A stretch of DNA of 64,000 nt, taken from NCBI GenBank assembly GCA_031414415.1, contig JANNVK010000102.1:1-64000 (forward strand), given 5' to 3'. The DNA comes from JANNVK01 sp031414415. Its GTDB lineage: Bacteria; Acidobacteriota; Blastocatellia; Pyrinomonadales; Pyrinomonadaceae. Every line of letters begins with the position of its first letter. Position 1 is the first letter of the stretch. The position numbers and the translations under genes were made by a program. Below the pieces are notes generated by a model that had not been told where the DNA came from, ran no database searches, and saw only the letters and a list, made by a program, of their open reading frames with translations. Of the stretch, positions 44,035 through 52,366 are shown piece after piece.

Positions 44035-46848
44035 ATGAAAACTCTTGCGTTTGTTCGCCTGTGTGTTTTTTTGCTTCTGATTATTCTGCAAATTTTTGCT
44101 CAGAGTGAAGATGAAAATAGCATTAGAAAGGTTGTTGCTGATTACCAAGATGCAATCGTCAAAGGAGAGTTCGATTCTCTTAAAACCTTTTCGCGTTTTA
44201 ACAACAATTCTGATGCAATCGAAATAGCTAAGATCAAAAGCGACTTTCAGCGATTTCCGCTAAAATCACTTGTAATTCGCTCGATTGATTTTCAAAACCA
44301 AAATGCAGTTGTGCGTTGTTTTTATGAGCGAATAAATCCTGCCAATAAACAAAGTGCTAGTGGTCCAAGTCTAAATCATGAATTTTTGATTTTGAGTAAA
44401 ACTGCGGATGGGTGGAAAATTACGAATCGTTATACTGCGGAATTAGATATCACCAACCGATTATTGGAAGCAAAAACATTCGAAGATCGAAAAAGAATAA
44501 TTCAAAACGAAAAAGAAGTAAGAACACAGCCTGTTATCTTCGGTGTAGTAGGTCAGCTAGGTGGAATTGGGAATTATGAACTTTCTGAAGAATTTTTAAC
44601 GTTAGCTGAATGGTTTGGTGAAGAATTTTTCAAGACAAATCCACAGGCTAAAGCTAATAACACTTTTAATGTAATGAACAATCGGGCTATAAATCAAAGG
44701 CGGCAAGGGAATTACGCCGAAGCGATAAGAATCTATGATGAAGCTTCAGGCGTTGCAGAAAGATTTAAACTAAAAGGTGTTGGACTCACTTACATCAACA
44801 AAGGTATTTTGTATTTCAAACTCGGAAATATTGACCTTGCGGAATTTTACGCAAAGGCAGCTCAAGAAATGTTCAAAGATTCCGATCCTGCTCGTCAAGG
44901 TGCAGTTTTTTCGTCGCTATATGGTCTTTTTACTGACATTTATATCAGTAAAGGTGACTATAAAAGTGCACTTGAGATGATTGATCAAAAAAAAGAAGCA
45001 TTTTCAAATGCACGCGGTTTAGTCAATTTTAGAAACGGCAATCTTGAAGAAAGTTTGAAAGACTTTCAAAATGTAATAGATAATGTTGAAAGGGCGGTTG
45101 TTCGAAACGAGATACGTTCAGTTTCGGAGGCTTGTGAGGCTTATATTCAGACTGCGGAAATAAACCTTGTAAAAAATGAATTTGAAAAAGCATTAGTTGC
45201 GGCGGAGAAAGCTCAGAATCTTGCTGAAAAATTAAAAAGTCAGGAAGATATTTTCCGTGCATTTGCTGTTAAAGGAAAGATTTTACTAAGAGTTAATCGG
45301 CTTGAAGAAGCAGAAAAGAATCTTCAGACTGCGATTGAAAATATTGAAAGTTTTCGTAAAAAATCAACGGCTTTTAGCGATTCGCAGATTGGATTGCTTG
45401 AAGAAAACATTTCGCCGTATTTAGAATTAGCAAAACTCTATTTCTCACGAGGTGAATTTGCAAAAGTCTTCGATATATCAGAAAGGACTAAATCGAGAGT
45501 TTTAAATGATGTTTTAAGTGGAAGTAAAATTGACCGAGCAAGTTTAATGAGCGAAGCTGAACAAAAACATGGCTTAGAGGCACGACAACGGATAAACGAT
45601 CTGAATCTTGCAATTTTGAAAGAAAATTATCAACCTACCAAAAATCAATCATATAAAATCAAATTACAGGATGATTTGAATTCTGCTAGAAGATATTACG
45701 AATTGTTTCAAGATGCAGTTTTGGCAAAGTATCCAAAACTAAATTTTAATATTGGCTCGAGCGAAGCAATTACGGTTGAAAAAATTGATCGAAAGATTAT
45801 TAGTCAAAAGGATGCTGTGATTGAATATTTAACAGTTGGTGACCGCATTTTTGTCTTTGTTTTTACAAAAAAAAGTAACCAAGATCTGAATTTACAAGCC
45901 TACGAAATAGCCGAAGCAGAAAAAGTTTTTGAGCAAATTGGTAAATTTAATGAAAGAATCCGAAACAAAGATCTGGATTTTCAAACAGAGGCTAAGACTC
46001 TTTTTTCAAAGTTGATACAGCCATTTCAAAAAGATATTATTGGAAAATCAAATCTTGTAATTGTTCCAGATAATAAACTTTGGAATTTATCGTTTGCATC
46101 ATTGATAGACAGTGAAAATAGATTTCTTGTTGAAAAGTATTCGATTTCGTATGCTCCTTCTATAACCGCATTGCAACAATTATCAAATCGCAAGAGTGAC
46201 GTACCAGTTGATATTAATGGAGTTTTTGCAATCGGAAATCCGCAAGTTTCTGAGTTGATTACAAAAAATGTGCAGGGTCAATATCGTTCAAATTTCGAAA
46301 ATTTACCAGATGCTGAAATTGAGGCTCAACAAATTAAAAAACTTTACGGTAAAAGTTCAAAAGTTCTAATCAGAAGTGAAGCAACTGAATCAATATTCAA
46401 GAATGAAGTAGGGAAATATCGCATTTTACATCTTGCAACACATGGGATAGCAAACTCATTGAATCCGGCTTACTCGCATTTGCTTCTGACATCAGGAAAA
46501 GGAGATGACGGATTATTAGAGGCGTGGGAAATTATGAATTTGAAACTTAACGCCGATTTAGTGGTTTTATCTGCCTGCGAAACGAATTCGGGCAAAATTT
46601 CGAGCGGCGAAGGAATTGTCGGATTATCGTGGGCGTTTTTTATTGCTGGAACTCCGCGAATTGTTGCGACTCAATGGAAAGTTGAATCCGCAAGCACGGC
46701 ATTGATAATGCAAAATTTCCATCGAAATTTTTCGAAATCGCGTGATGTCGCAAAATCATTGCAAACTGCGATGCTTGGGCAGATTAGAAATCCGAAGACG
46801 AAACATCCATTTTATTGGGCAGGATTCGTCTCAATCGGAAAAAACTAA
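44035..46848 (+). CDS. Secreted TPR-CHAT caspase-like protein
   Basis: This 937-residue protein has a signal peptide (MKTLAFVRLCVFLLLIILQI, then FAQS), a nuclear-transport-factor-like region (about 23-145), TPR repeats at about 200-500 ('RRQGNYAEAIRIYDEA', 'YINKGILYFKLGNIDLA') and a C-terminal CHAT domain (about 650-937). The CHAT protease dyad is present: His in 'ILHLATHGIAN' near 803 and Cys in 'VVLSACETNSG' near 847, followed by 'GEGIVGLSWAFFIAGTPRIV'. CHAT proteins are clan CD peptidases related to caspases. Unlike the cytoplasmic TPR-CHAT of type III-E CRISPR systems this one is exported and has no CRISPR genes nearby. The sigma/anti-sigma-like pair lies upstream. Confidence 0.9.
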   Translation: MKTLAFVRLCVFLLLIILQIFAQSEDENSIRKVVADYQDAIVKGEFDSLKTFSRFNNNSDAIEIAKIKSDFQRFPLKSLVIRSIDFQNQNAVVRCFYERINPANKQSASGPSLNHEFLILSKTADGWKITNRYTAELDITNRLLEAKTFEDRKRIIQNEKEVRTQPVIFGVVGQLGGIGNYELSEEFLTLAEWFGEEFFKTNPQAKANNTFNVMNNRAINQRRQGNYAEAIRIYDEASGVAERFKLKGVGLTYINKGILYFKLGNIDLAEFYAKAAQEMFKDSDPARQGAVFSSLYGLFTDIYISKGDYKSALEMIDQKKEAFSNARGLVNFRNGNLEESLKDFQNVIDNVERAVVRNEIRSVSEACEAYIQTAEINLVKNEFEKALVAAEKAQNLAEKLKSQEDIFRAFAVKGKILLRVNRLEEAEKNLQTAIENIESFRKKSTAFSDSQIGLLEENISPYLELAKLYFSRGEFAKVFDISERTKSRVLNDVLSGSKIDRASLMSEAEQKHGLEARQRINDLNLAILKENYQPTKNQSYKIKLQDDLNSARRYYELFQDAVLAKYPKLNFNIGSSEAITVEKIDRKIISQKDAVIEYLTVGDRIFVFVFTKKSNQDLNLQAYEIAEAEKVFEQIGKFNERIRNKDLDFQTEAKTLFSKLIQPFQKDIIGKSNLVIVPDNKLWNLSFASLIDSENRFLVEKYSISYAPSITALQQLSNRKSDVPVDINGVFAIGNPQVSELITKNVQGQYRSNFENLPDAEIEAQQIKKLYGKSSKVLIRSEATESIFKNEVGKYRILHLATHGIANSLNPAYSHLLLTSGKGDDGLLEAWEIMNLKLNADLVVLSACETNSGKISSGEGIVGLSWAFFIAGTPRIVATQWKVESASTALIMQNFHRNFSKSRDVAKSLQTAMLGQIRNPKTKHPFYWAGFVSIGKN

Positions 46849-46950
46849 ATTTTTGATTTCACATTTAACCTCTAAAAAGCTAGTGTTATCTTTAAAAATA
46901 CTAATTTGGTTTTGAAAGTTTTGGAGTTTTACCTTATTTAAACAATCAAT

Positions 46951-49023
46951 ATGAAAAAAGCATCAGTTTTATTTATGATCTTGGGTTTTTTGGTAAGCAT
47001 TCCCGCCGTTCGTGCGGATGAAGGAATGTGGACGTTTGATAATCCGCCGCTTAAGCAATGGAAAGAGCGTTATAATTTTGAGCCGACGAATGCTTGGTTA
47101 GAAAAGGTTCGGCTTGCTTCAATTCGTTTAAATGACGGCGGTTCGGGGAGTTTCGTTTCGCCTGATGGTTTGCTGATTACAAATCATCATGTTGCAAGCG
47201 GACAATTGCAAAAACTTTCCACAAAAGAGCGAGATTTGATAAAAAGTGGCTTTTACGCAAAAACTCAGGCTGAGGAATTAAAAGCTGCTGATCTCGAAGT
47301 AAATATGCTTGTCTCGTTTGAAGATGTAACGAATCGCGTCCAGTCTGCCGCGAAACCTGGTGCTTCAAACAAAGAAGTTAGCGATTCGCGACGAGCGGTA
47401 ATTTCCGCAATCGAAAAAGAATCTGTAGAAAAAACGGGACTCAAAAGTGATGTCATTTCGTTTTATAATGGCGGTGAATATTGGCTTTATCGCAATAAAA
47501 AATATACGGATGTTCGCGTAGTTTTCGCTCCTGAAGAGCAAATTGCATTCTTTGGCGGCGATTACGACAACTTTGTTTTTCCGCGATTTAATCTAGACAT
47601 AACTTTTCTTCGCGTTTACGAAAATGGTCAACCTGCAAAGACTCCAAATTTTTTCAAATGGTCAGAAACTGGACCAACTGACGGAGAATTCGTTATCGCT
47701 TCGGGCTATCCGGGCTCAACCGCAAGACTTTTAACTGTCGCACAACTCGCTTATCAAAGAGATGTCGGAAATCCTTTGCAAAAACAAGTTTGGACTTCAA
47801 GACGAACGGCACTTGAGAATTACGCAAAATTAGGTGCGGAACAAACGCGGCAGTCAAATGGGACAATTCGCTCGTTGAATAATTCGCTGAAACGCTTGAC
47901 CGGACAACAAGATGGTTTATCAAATCCGCGAATGTTCGCCAAAAAAGAAGTAGAGGAAAAAGATTTGAAAGTCGGATTGGCAAAAAAACCGGAACTCGAA
48001 AAACAATATACTCCGGCTTGGGCAGAAATTTCGAAGGCTTATTCAGGACTTCCTGCGATGGCAAAACGAATCGCATTTTCAAATTTATCGCCATCGCGAC
48101 TTGGCTCAATCGCCACGCAACTTGTTCGCTATAATGAAGAAATAAAGAAGCCAAACAATCAGCGTTATCCAGAATTTAGCGATTCGCGACTTGAATCTTT
48201 CAAGTTTGGATTGCTTTCACCAGCTCCAATTTATTTTGAAATGGAAGAAATGGCATTAACCGCTTGGCTCGAAGAAGGGTTGAAAACTTTGGGCGGAAAT
48301 GATCCGTTTATTCGTGCAGCAATTGGCGATGCAGAACCTGCAGAAGTTGTAAAACGTGCGGTAAACGAAACGAAATTGAAAGATATTGCAACACGGAAAT
48401 TGTTGCTCGAAGGTGGCTTGGAAGCAATTGCAAACTCGACTGATCCAATGATTATGCTCGCTCGCCGAATTGAACCAATAGTTCGTGAGCTTCGAGCTTG
48501 GAATGAGGAAAATATTTTGAGTGTCGATGCGAGGTCTGGTGAAAAAATTGCTAAAGCACGTTTCGCTGTTTATGGCAGATCAATTCCGCCAGATGCTAAC
48601 TCTAATTTGCGTCTAACTTTCGGTAAAGCAAAGGGTTACGAGGAAGACACAACGCTCGTTCCTTTCAAAACTACATATTTTGGGCTTTATGATCGTGCGG
48701 AAAGTTTTGGTGAAAAATCACCATTTGATCTACCGATTCGCTACAAAGAAGGTCGCGATAAATTGAATCTATCAACGCCTTTTAATTTTGCATATTCCTG
48801 CGACACAATCGGCGGAATGTCCGGCTCACCGGTGATAAATCGCAACGCAGAATTTGTCGGAATTAACTTCGATAGCAACATTCAAAAACTTTCAAATCGC
48901 TATTGGTATATTGAAGAAGATGAAGGCAGCCGGGCAGTTGCTGTCCATAGCAGCGGAATTCTCGAAGCACTGCGAAAGCTCTATGATGCTGGCGATTTGG
49001 CAAAAGAATTGACGGGTAAATAA
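46951..49023 (+). CDS. S46-family dipeptidyl-peptidase (DPP7/DPP11-like)
   Basis: This 690-residue periplasmic serine peptidase has a signal peptide (MKKASVLFMILGFLVSIPA, then VRAD) and removes N-terminal dipeptides. The chymotrypsin-like triad is intact: His in 'ITNHHVASG' near 80, Asp in 'FGGDYDNFVFPRFNLDI' near 205-210 and Ser in 'GGMSGSPVINR' near 624. The helical domain lies between them. The position that separates DPP7 (Gly) from DPP11 (Arg) within the 'FDxN' motif is Ser here (VGINFDSN), as aligned by eye from the catalytic Ser. This argues against acidic-residue specificity. A terminator follows. Confidence 0.93.
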   Translation: MKKASVLFMILGFLVSIPAVRADEGMWTFDNPPLKQWKERYNFEPTNAWLEKVRLASIRLNDGGSGSFVSPDGLLITNHHVASGQLQKLSTKERDLIKSGFYAKTQAEELKAADLEVNMLVSFEDVTNRVQSAAKPGASNKEVSDSRRAVISAIEKESVEKTGLKSDVISFYNGGEYWLYRNKKYTDVRVVFAPEEQIAFFGGDYDNFVFPRFNLDITFLRVYENGQPAKTPNFFKWSETGPTDGEFVIASGYPGSTARLLTVAQLAYQRDVGNPLQKQVWTSRRTALENYAKLGAEQTRQSNGTIRSLNNSLKRLTGQQDGLSNPRMFAKKEVEEKDLKVGLAKKPELEKQYTPAWAEISKAYSGLPAMAKRIAFSNLSPSRLGSIATQLVRYNEEIKKPNNQRYPEFSDSRLESFKFGLLSPAPIYFEMEEMALTAWLEEGLKTLGGNDPFIRAAIGDAEPAEVVKRAVNETKLKDIATRKLLLEGGLEAIANSTDPMIMLARRIEPIVRELRAWNEENILSVDARSGEKIAKARFAVYGRSIPPDANSNLRLTFGKAKGYEEDTTLVPFKTTYFGLYDRAESFGEKSPFDLPIRYKEGRDKLNLSTPFNFAYSCDTIGGMSGSPVINRNAEFVGINFDSNIQKLSNRYWYIEEDEGSRAVAVHSSGILEALRKLYDAGDLAKELTGK

Positions 49024-49050
49024 CAGTTATTTGTCAAAATAAATTAATTG

Positions 49051-49088
49051 AGCGAGAGTTTTTAGAAGAGAAAATTTTCGCTTTTTTT
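49051..49088 (+). terminator. Rho-independent terminator after the S46 peptidase gene
   Basis: AGCGAGAGTTTTT (49051-49063) pairs with GAAAATTTTCGCT (49070-49082) using three G.U pairs, with a 6-nt loop and T run to 49088. Confidence 0.65.
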
Positions 49089-49203
49089 AATCATTAAGAT
49101 TCTGTTAAAATTACAGTATGTTTTGTATTGATTTTTGTTAGTCCAGTTAATGTAATAATCTAAAATTGCAAAAACAATCACTGAATCTGTTAAAGTTACG
49201 TTT

Positions 49204-49530
49204 ATGAATTTCGTTGATTTATATTCATTAATGCTTCATCGGCTTGTGGCTGAAAAGATGCTTGTTGATGAAAATGGTGTTTTGCAGATTGCTCGTAAAA
49301 ACCTCAACCGTTGGTTGTGTAGCGAGAGTTTTGCGGGAAATGAAAGGTTTGCTTTGTTAGAATGGCAGGCGATTCTTGACAACTCTGCTTCGGAAGAAAT
49401 CCGCAAAATTATTACTCAAGATACTGATGAAGGTCAAAGATTGCGTTCATCGTCGCCATTTGTTGGTGTTTTGACAGAAATAGAGCGAGAAAAAATCTGG
49501 AGTGAATGTGCGGAAATTAGACCTGTTTGA
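49204..49530 (+). CDS. Small protein paired with nucleotidyltransferase-like gene (possible antitoxin)
   Basis: This 108-residue soluble protein is helical: 'LMLHRLVAEKMLVDENGVLQ', 'ARKNLNRWLCSES', 'RFALLEWQAIL'. It ends 'SPFVGVLTEIEREKIWSECA'. It overlaps the next gene by 29 bp in a different frame, which suggests tight coupling. No DNA-binding motif is certain, though residues 20-45 could form a helix-turn-helix. In similar two-gene units the upstream small protein is a presumed partner of a DUF6036-type protein. The toxin-antitoxin reading is inference. Confidence 0.6.
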   Translation: MNFVDLYSLMLHRLVAEKMLVDENGVLQIARKNLNRWLCSESFAGNERFALLEWQAILDNSASEEIRKIITQDTDEGQRLRSSSPFVGVLTEIEREKIWSECAEIRPV

Positions 49531-50107
49531 GTTAATTAAAAAAATAAACGAAATTTCGTCCGATGAAAAACCGATTATTGTCGGTTCGCAAGCGATTCAC
49601 GCAATTACAACCAATTTACCTGAAATTGCAAAAAAGTCTATCGAATGTGATTTCTTATTGGTCGGCGGAAAAGTTGAAATACGAACTGAAGTTAATAAAA
49701 ATCTTGGCGTATTCAGCGATTTTCAACTTGAACACGGTTTTTATGCCGATGCACTTGGACTTGCAACCGTGATTTTGCCAACCGACTGGCGTGAAAGATT
49801 ACAGCCTCTTTTAAACGAAAACGGCGAAATTATTGCGTATTGTGCTGAAATATACGATATTGCTGTCAGCAAATTAATTGCCGGACGCGACAAAGATTTT
49901 CAATTTTTACGAGATACTTTTTTGCTCGAAATTGTTTCAGTAAAGCAATTTATTTTGAGAATTCGCCTAGTTGAATTAATGCCTCAAAACGCAGTTTTAA
50001 TTAATCGAATTGAAAAATTAGAAAAATACTTGTCAGAACAAAAAACTGAGCTTGAAATAATTTTGCCGATTCGTGAATATTTAAGAGAATTACGTTTAAA
50101 GTCCTAA
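49502..50107 (+). CDS. DUF6036-like nucleotidyltransferase-fold protein (possible toxin)
   Basis: This 201-residue protein starts at GTG 49502 or GTG 49508, both inside the preceding gene. It shows a nucleotidyltransferase-like start: 'PIIVGSQAIHAIT' (GS motif) followed by 'SIECDFLLVGG', which can supply the acidic metal ligands. Later come 'TDWRERL' and 'AVSKLIAGRDKDFQFLRD', seen in DUF6036 and related minimal nucleotidyltransferases. The C-terminal part is a long charged helical region. Gene overlap with a small partner resembles a nucleotidyltransferase-based toxin-antitoxin unit, but neither the activity nor the pairing has been shown from sequence alone. Confidence 0.65.
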   Translation: MNVRKLDLFELIKKINEISSDEKPIIVGSQAIHAITTNLPEIAKKSIECDFLLVGGKVEIRTEVNKNLGVFSDFQLEHGFYADALGLATVILPTDWRERLQPLLNENGEIIAYCAEIYDIAVSKLIAGRDKDFQFLRDTFLLEIVSVKQFILRIRLVELMPQNAVLINRIEKLEKYLSEQKTELEIILPIREYLRELRLKS

Positions 50108-50171
50108 ATTACAATTCTAAAATTGATAAATCTACCTCAATAGCAAATAATGGTTATTCAACTTTTTATCA

Positions 50172-51593
50172 ATGAAAATAGCAAAATTACACTATCATTT
50201 AATTGGAATATGCGGAACGGCGATGGCATCGCTCGCGGGAATGTTGCAGGCTCGCGGACACAAAGTTACAGGCTCGGATCAGAACGTTTATCCGCCGATG
50301 TCAACTCAGCTTGAATCGCTTGGAATCGAAATTTTAAACGGCTACAAAGCTGAAAATGTGGACATTGGTGCGGATTGCACGGTTGTTGGTAATGCAATAT
50401 CACGTGGAAATCTTGAGCTTGAAGAAGTTTTGAACCGTAAACTTTTGTATCGTTCGCAGGCGGAAATTGTCAAAGAAGAATTTATTCGAGGAAAACGTTC
50501 GCTGGTTGTTGCAGGAACACACGGTAAAACCACCACGACGAGTATTGCGAGTTGGGTAATGGAAGTTGGCGGATTAAATCCATCGTTTTTGGTTGGCGGA
50601 ATTGTGCAGAATTTTGGTGCGAGTTTTCGAGTGACTGAAAGCGATTGTTTTGTGATTGAAGGCGACGAATATGACACGGCATATTTCGACAAAAAGCCGA
50701 AGTTTATGCACTATTTGCCGGAAATCGCGATTGTCAACAACGTCGAATTTGATCACGCTGATATTTATCGCGATTTGTATGATGTGAAGTTTGCGTTCTC
50801 ACGTTTGATGAATTTAGTGCCGTCAAACGGACGTTTGATTGTCGGAATCGACTCGCCTGTGGCAAAAGAATTGCTCGAAGAAATGCAAGGTAAATTGCAC
50901 ACGCAGGTTGAAACTTTTGGGACATCTGACGAAGCAAAATGGCAAGCACATTACATTGACTTTTCCGGCGATGTCACACGCTTTACAGTTTTTCGCGAAG
51001 GCAAACAATGGGGCGAATTTGAAACGCATTTAATTGGCGAATTCAATGTTCGCAACTGTTTAGCAGTAATTATCGCGGCTGATGCGTGGGGAATTTCCAA
51101 AGAAAAAATCAATGAGGCTTTCCGCACATTTAAATCTGTCAAGCGTCGCGTTGAAATTCGCGGTGTCGAAAAAGGCGTAACCATAATCGACGATTTTGCA
51201 CATCATCCGACAGCGGTTGAGGAAACTTTGAAAGCGTTGCGGATGAAATATGAAGGGAAGCGGCTGATTGCAGTTTTTGAGCCGAGAAGTTGGTCGTCGC
51301 GACTCGCTATTTTTCAAGAACCTTATGCGAAAGCATTTAATTATGCTGATTACGTTGTCATTGCGGGAGTTTATAACACTTCGAAAGCAAGCGAACTCGG
51401 AAAAGTTCTTGATGTAGAACAACTTGTGAAAGAAATCGCGTTACAAGGAAAACCTGCGATGATGTTTCCAGACGCTGATTCGATTGTTGAGCATTTAAAG
51501 CCGGAATTAAGGTCCGGCGATGTAGTTGCGATTATGTCAAACGGCGGATTTGGGGGAATTCATGAGAAGATTTTGGAAGTGCTGAAGAATTGA
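50172..51593 (+). CDS. mpl: UDP-N-acetylmuramate:L-alanyl-gamma-D-glutamyl-meso-diaminopimelate ligase
   Basis: Mpl re-attaches recycled murein tripeptide to UDP-MurNAc. The 473-residue protein has the Mur-ligase order: N-terminal Rossmann-like domain ('HLIGICGTAMASLAGML', which is the Mpl variant of the MurC start), ATP-binding P-loop 'VVAGTHGKTTTTS' near 114-126, 'EGDEYDTAYFDKKPKF' (the Mpl signature that differs from MurC), 'NNVEFDHADIY', and C-terminal domain 'DDFAHHPTAVEETL' and 'FEPRSWSSR'. It implies meso-diaminopimelate in the wall and an active recycling pathway. It stands alone, followed by an 8-nt-period repeat. Confidence 0.95.
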   Translation: MKIAKLHYHLIGICGTAMASLAGMLQARGHKVTGSDQNVYPPMSTQLESLGIEILNGYKAENVDIGADCTVVGNAISRGNLELEEVLNRKLLYRSQAEIVKEEFIRGKRSLVVAGTHGKTTTTSIASWVMEVGGLNPSFLVGGIVQNFGASFRVTESDCFVIEGDEYDTAYFDKKPKFMHYLPEIAIVNNVEFDHADIYRDLYDVKFAFSRLMNLVPSNGRLIVGIDSPVAKELLEEMQGKLHTQVETFGTSDEAKWQAHYIDFSGDVTRFTVFREGKQWGEFETHLIGEFNVRNCLAVIIAADAWGISKEKINEAFRTFKSVKRRVEIRGVEKGVTIIDDFAHHPTAVEETLKALRMKYEGKRLIAVFEPRSWSSRLAIFQEPYAKAFNYADYVVIAGVYNTSKASELGKVLDVEQLVKEIALQGKPAMMFPDADSIVEHLKPELRSGDVVAIMSNGGFGGIHEKILEVLKN

Positions 51594-51628
51594 TTCATTT
51601 GTTGATTTAAACATTGATTCATTGATTA
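51589..51628 (+). repeat. Octamer-period AT repeat over the mpl stop codon
   Basis: Five 8-nt units (ATTGATTC, ATTTGTTG, ATTTAAAC, ATTGATTC, ATTGATTA) begin two bases before the TGA of mpl. The pattern is degenerate; the period differs from the 7-nt tracts but the location on a stop codon is the same. Confidence 0.4.
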
Positions 51629-51653
51629 GCGTTAATAAGCAATTAGTTCAATA

Positions 51654-52313
51654 TTACTTTATTTGTATCTTCAACCATTTTCTAAAATCTCTTAAAATAG
51701 CAGTTTGACCTTCGTTTTTTGTCCGTAAGACGAATTCGGTTAAGATTTTTGAAGGTAAAATAGGAAATGAAATGCTGTGAGAAATTTCTTCATATTTTTC
51801 GTCAAAAAGTTGATAAAATACAACATGTTTTCCATCATAACGCCAAATTTCTTTGACACCAAATGAAGCATAAATCGAAAATTTGTCCCAAGAATCATTT
51901 GTTGTGTCAATCTCAATTACGACATCAGGCGGCGGTGCAACGGAAGTATCAAAGTTGTCCAAACCGATTATAAATTTTGCACTTTCAACATAAAAACATA
52001 CATCAGGTTCAGCACCTTTTCTTTTAAACTCTGATTTGTAAGTGGTTGAACCTAAATCTTCAAGGTCTAAATTCAATTCTTCAGACAAAATATGTCCCGA
52101 GCGTGTAAAAAACGTTTTTGGCTTTTCGTGGTTAGGTTGTGGACTCATAATTGATAATTTTCCTGTATCAAACCAAACTCGATGTGCTGGAAATTCTTCC
52201 ATTTTGCTTACCAAATTTTCATATTCTTCCCAAGAAACACCGTAAATTTTCGTCACGGAACCATTCGGAAGCATTTTTACTGTTGAAATTAAATCTATTT
52301 CGGTAGCAATCAT
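51654..52313 (-). CDS. Uma2-family (DUF820) putative restriction-endonuclease-fold protein
   Basis: This 219-residue protein has the Uma2/DUF820 layout: 'YEFERKGAEPDVCFYVES'-like core with 'EPDVCFYV' (the PD of the PD-(D/E)xK fold), then 'PPPDVVIEIDTTND' (the E-x-K-type metal site region), then 'YASFGVKEIWRYDG' and 'VFYQLF'. Proteins of this group are abundant in cyanobacteria, Acidobacteriota and Planctomycetota, are often mobile, and have no proven role. It lies between mpl and the selenoprotein gene on the opposite strand to mpl. Confidence 0.85.
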   Translation of the reverse strand: MIATEIDLISTVKMLPNGSVTKIYGVSWEEYENLVSKMEEFPAHRVWFDTGKLSIMSPQPNHEKPKTFFTRSGHILSEELNLDLEDLGSTTYKSEFKRKGAEPDVCFYVESAKFIIGLDNFDTSVAPPPDVVIEIDTTNDSWDKFSIYASFGVKEIWRYDGKHVVFYQLFDEKYEEISHSISFPILPSKILTEFVLRTKNEGQTAILRDFRKWLKIQIK

Positions 52314-52366
52314 TTCTTTACTTTACTTTTGTTTTAGAATGATTTCAAGGAAAAAGCTAGATGCAT

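Noticed and set aside
40890..46848. A type III-E CRISPR (Craspase-like) system around the TPR-CHAT gene
   Set aside because: No CRISPR array, gRAMP or other cas gene is present and the CHAT protein has a signal peptide. Only the functional analogy was kept.
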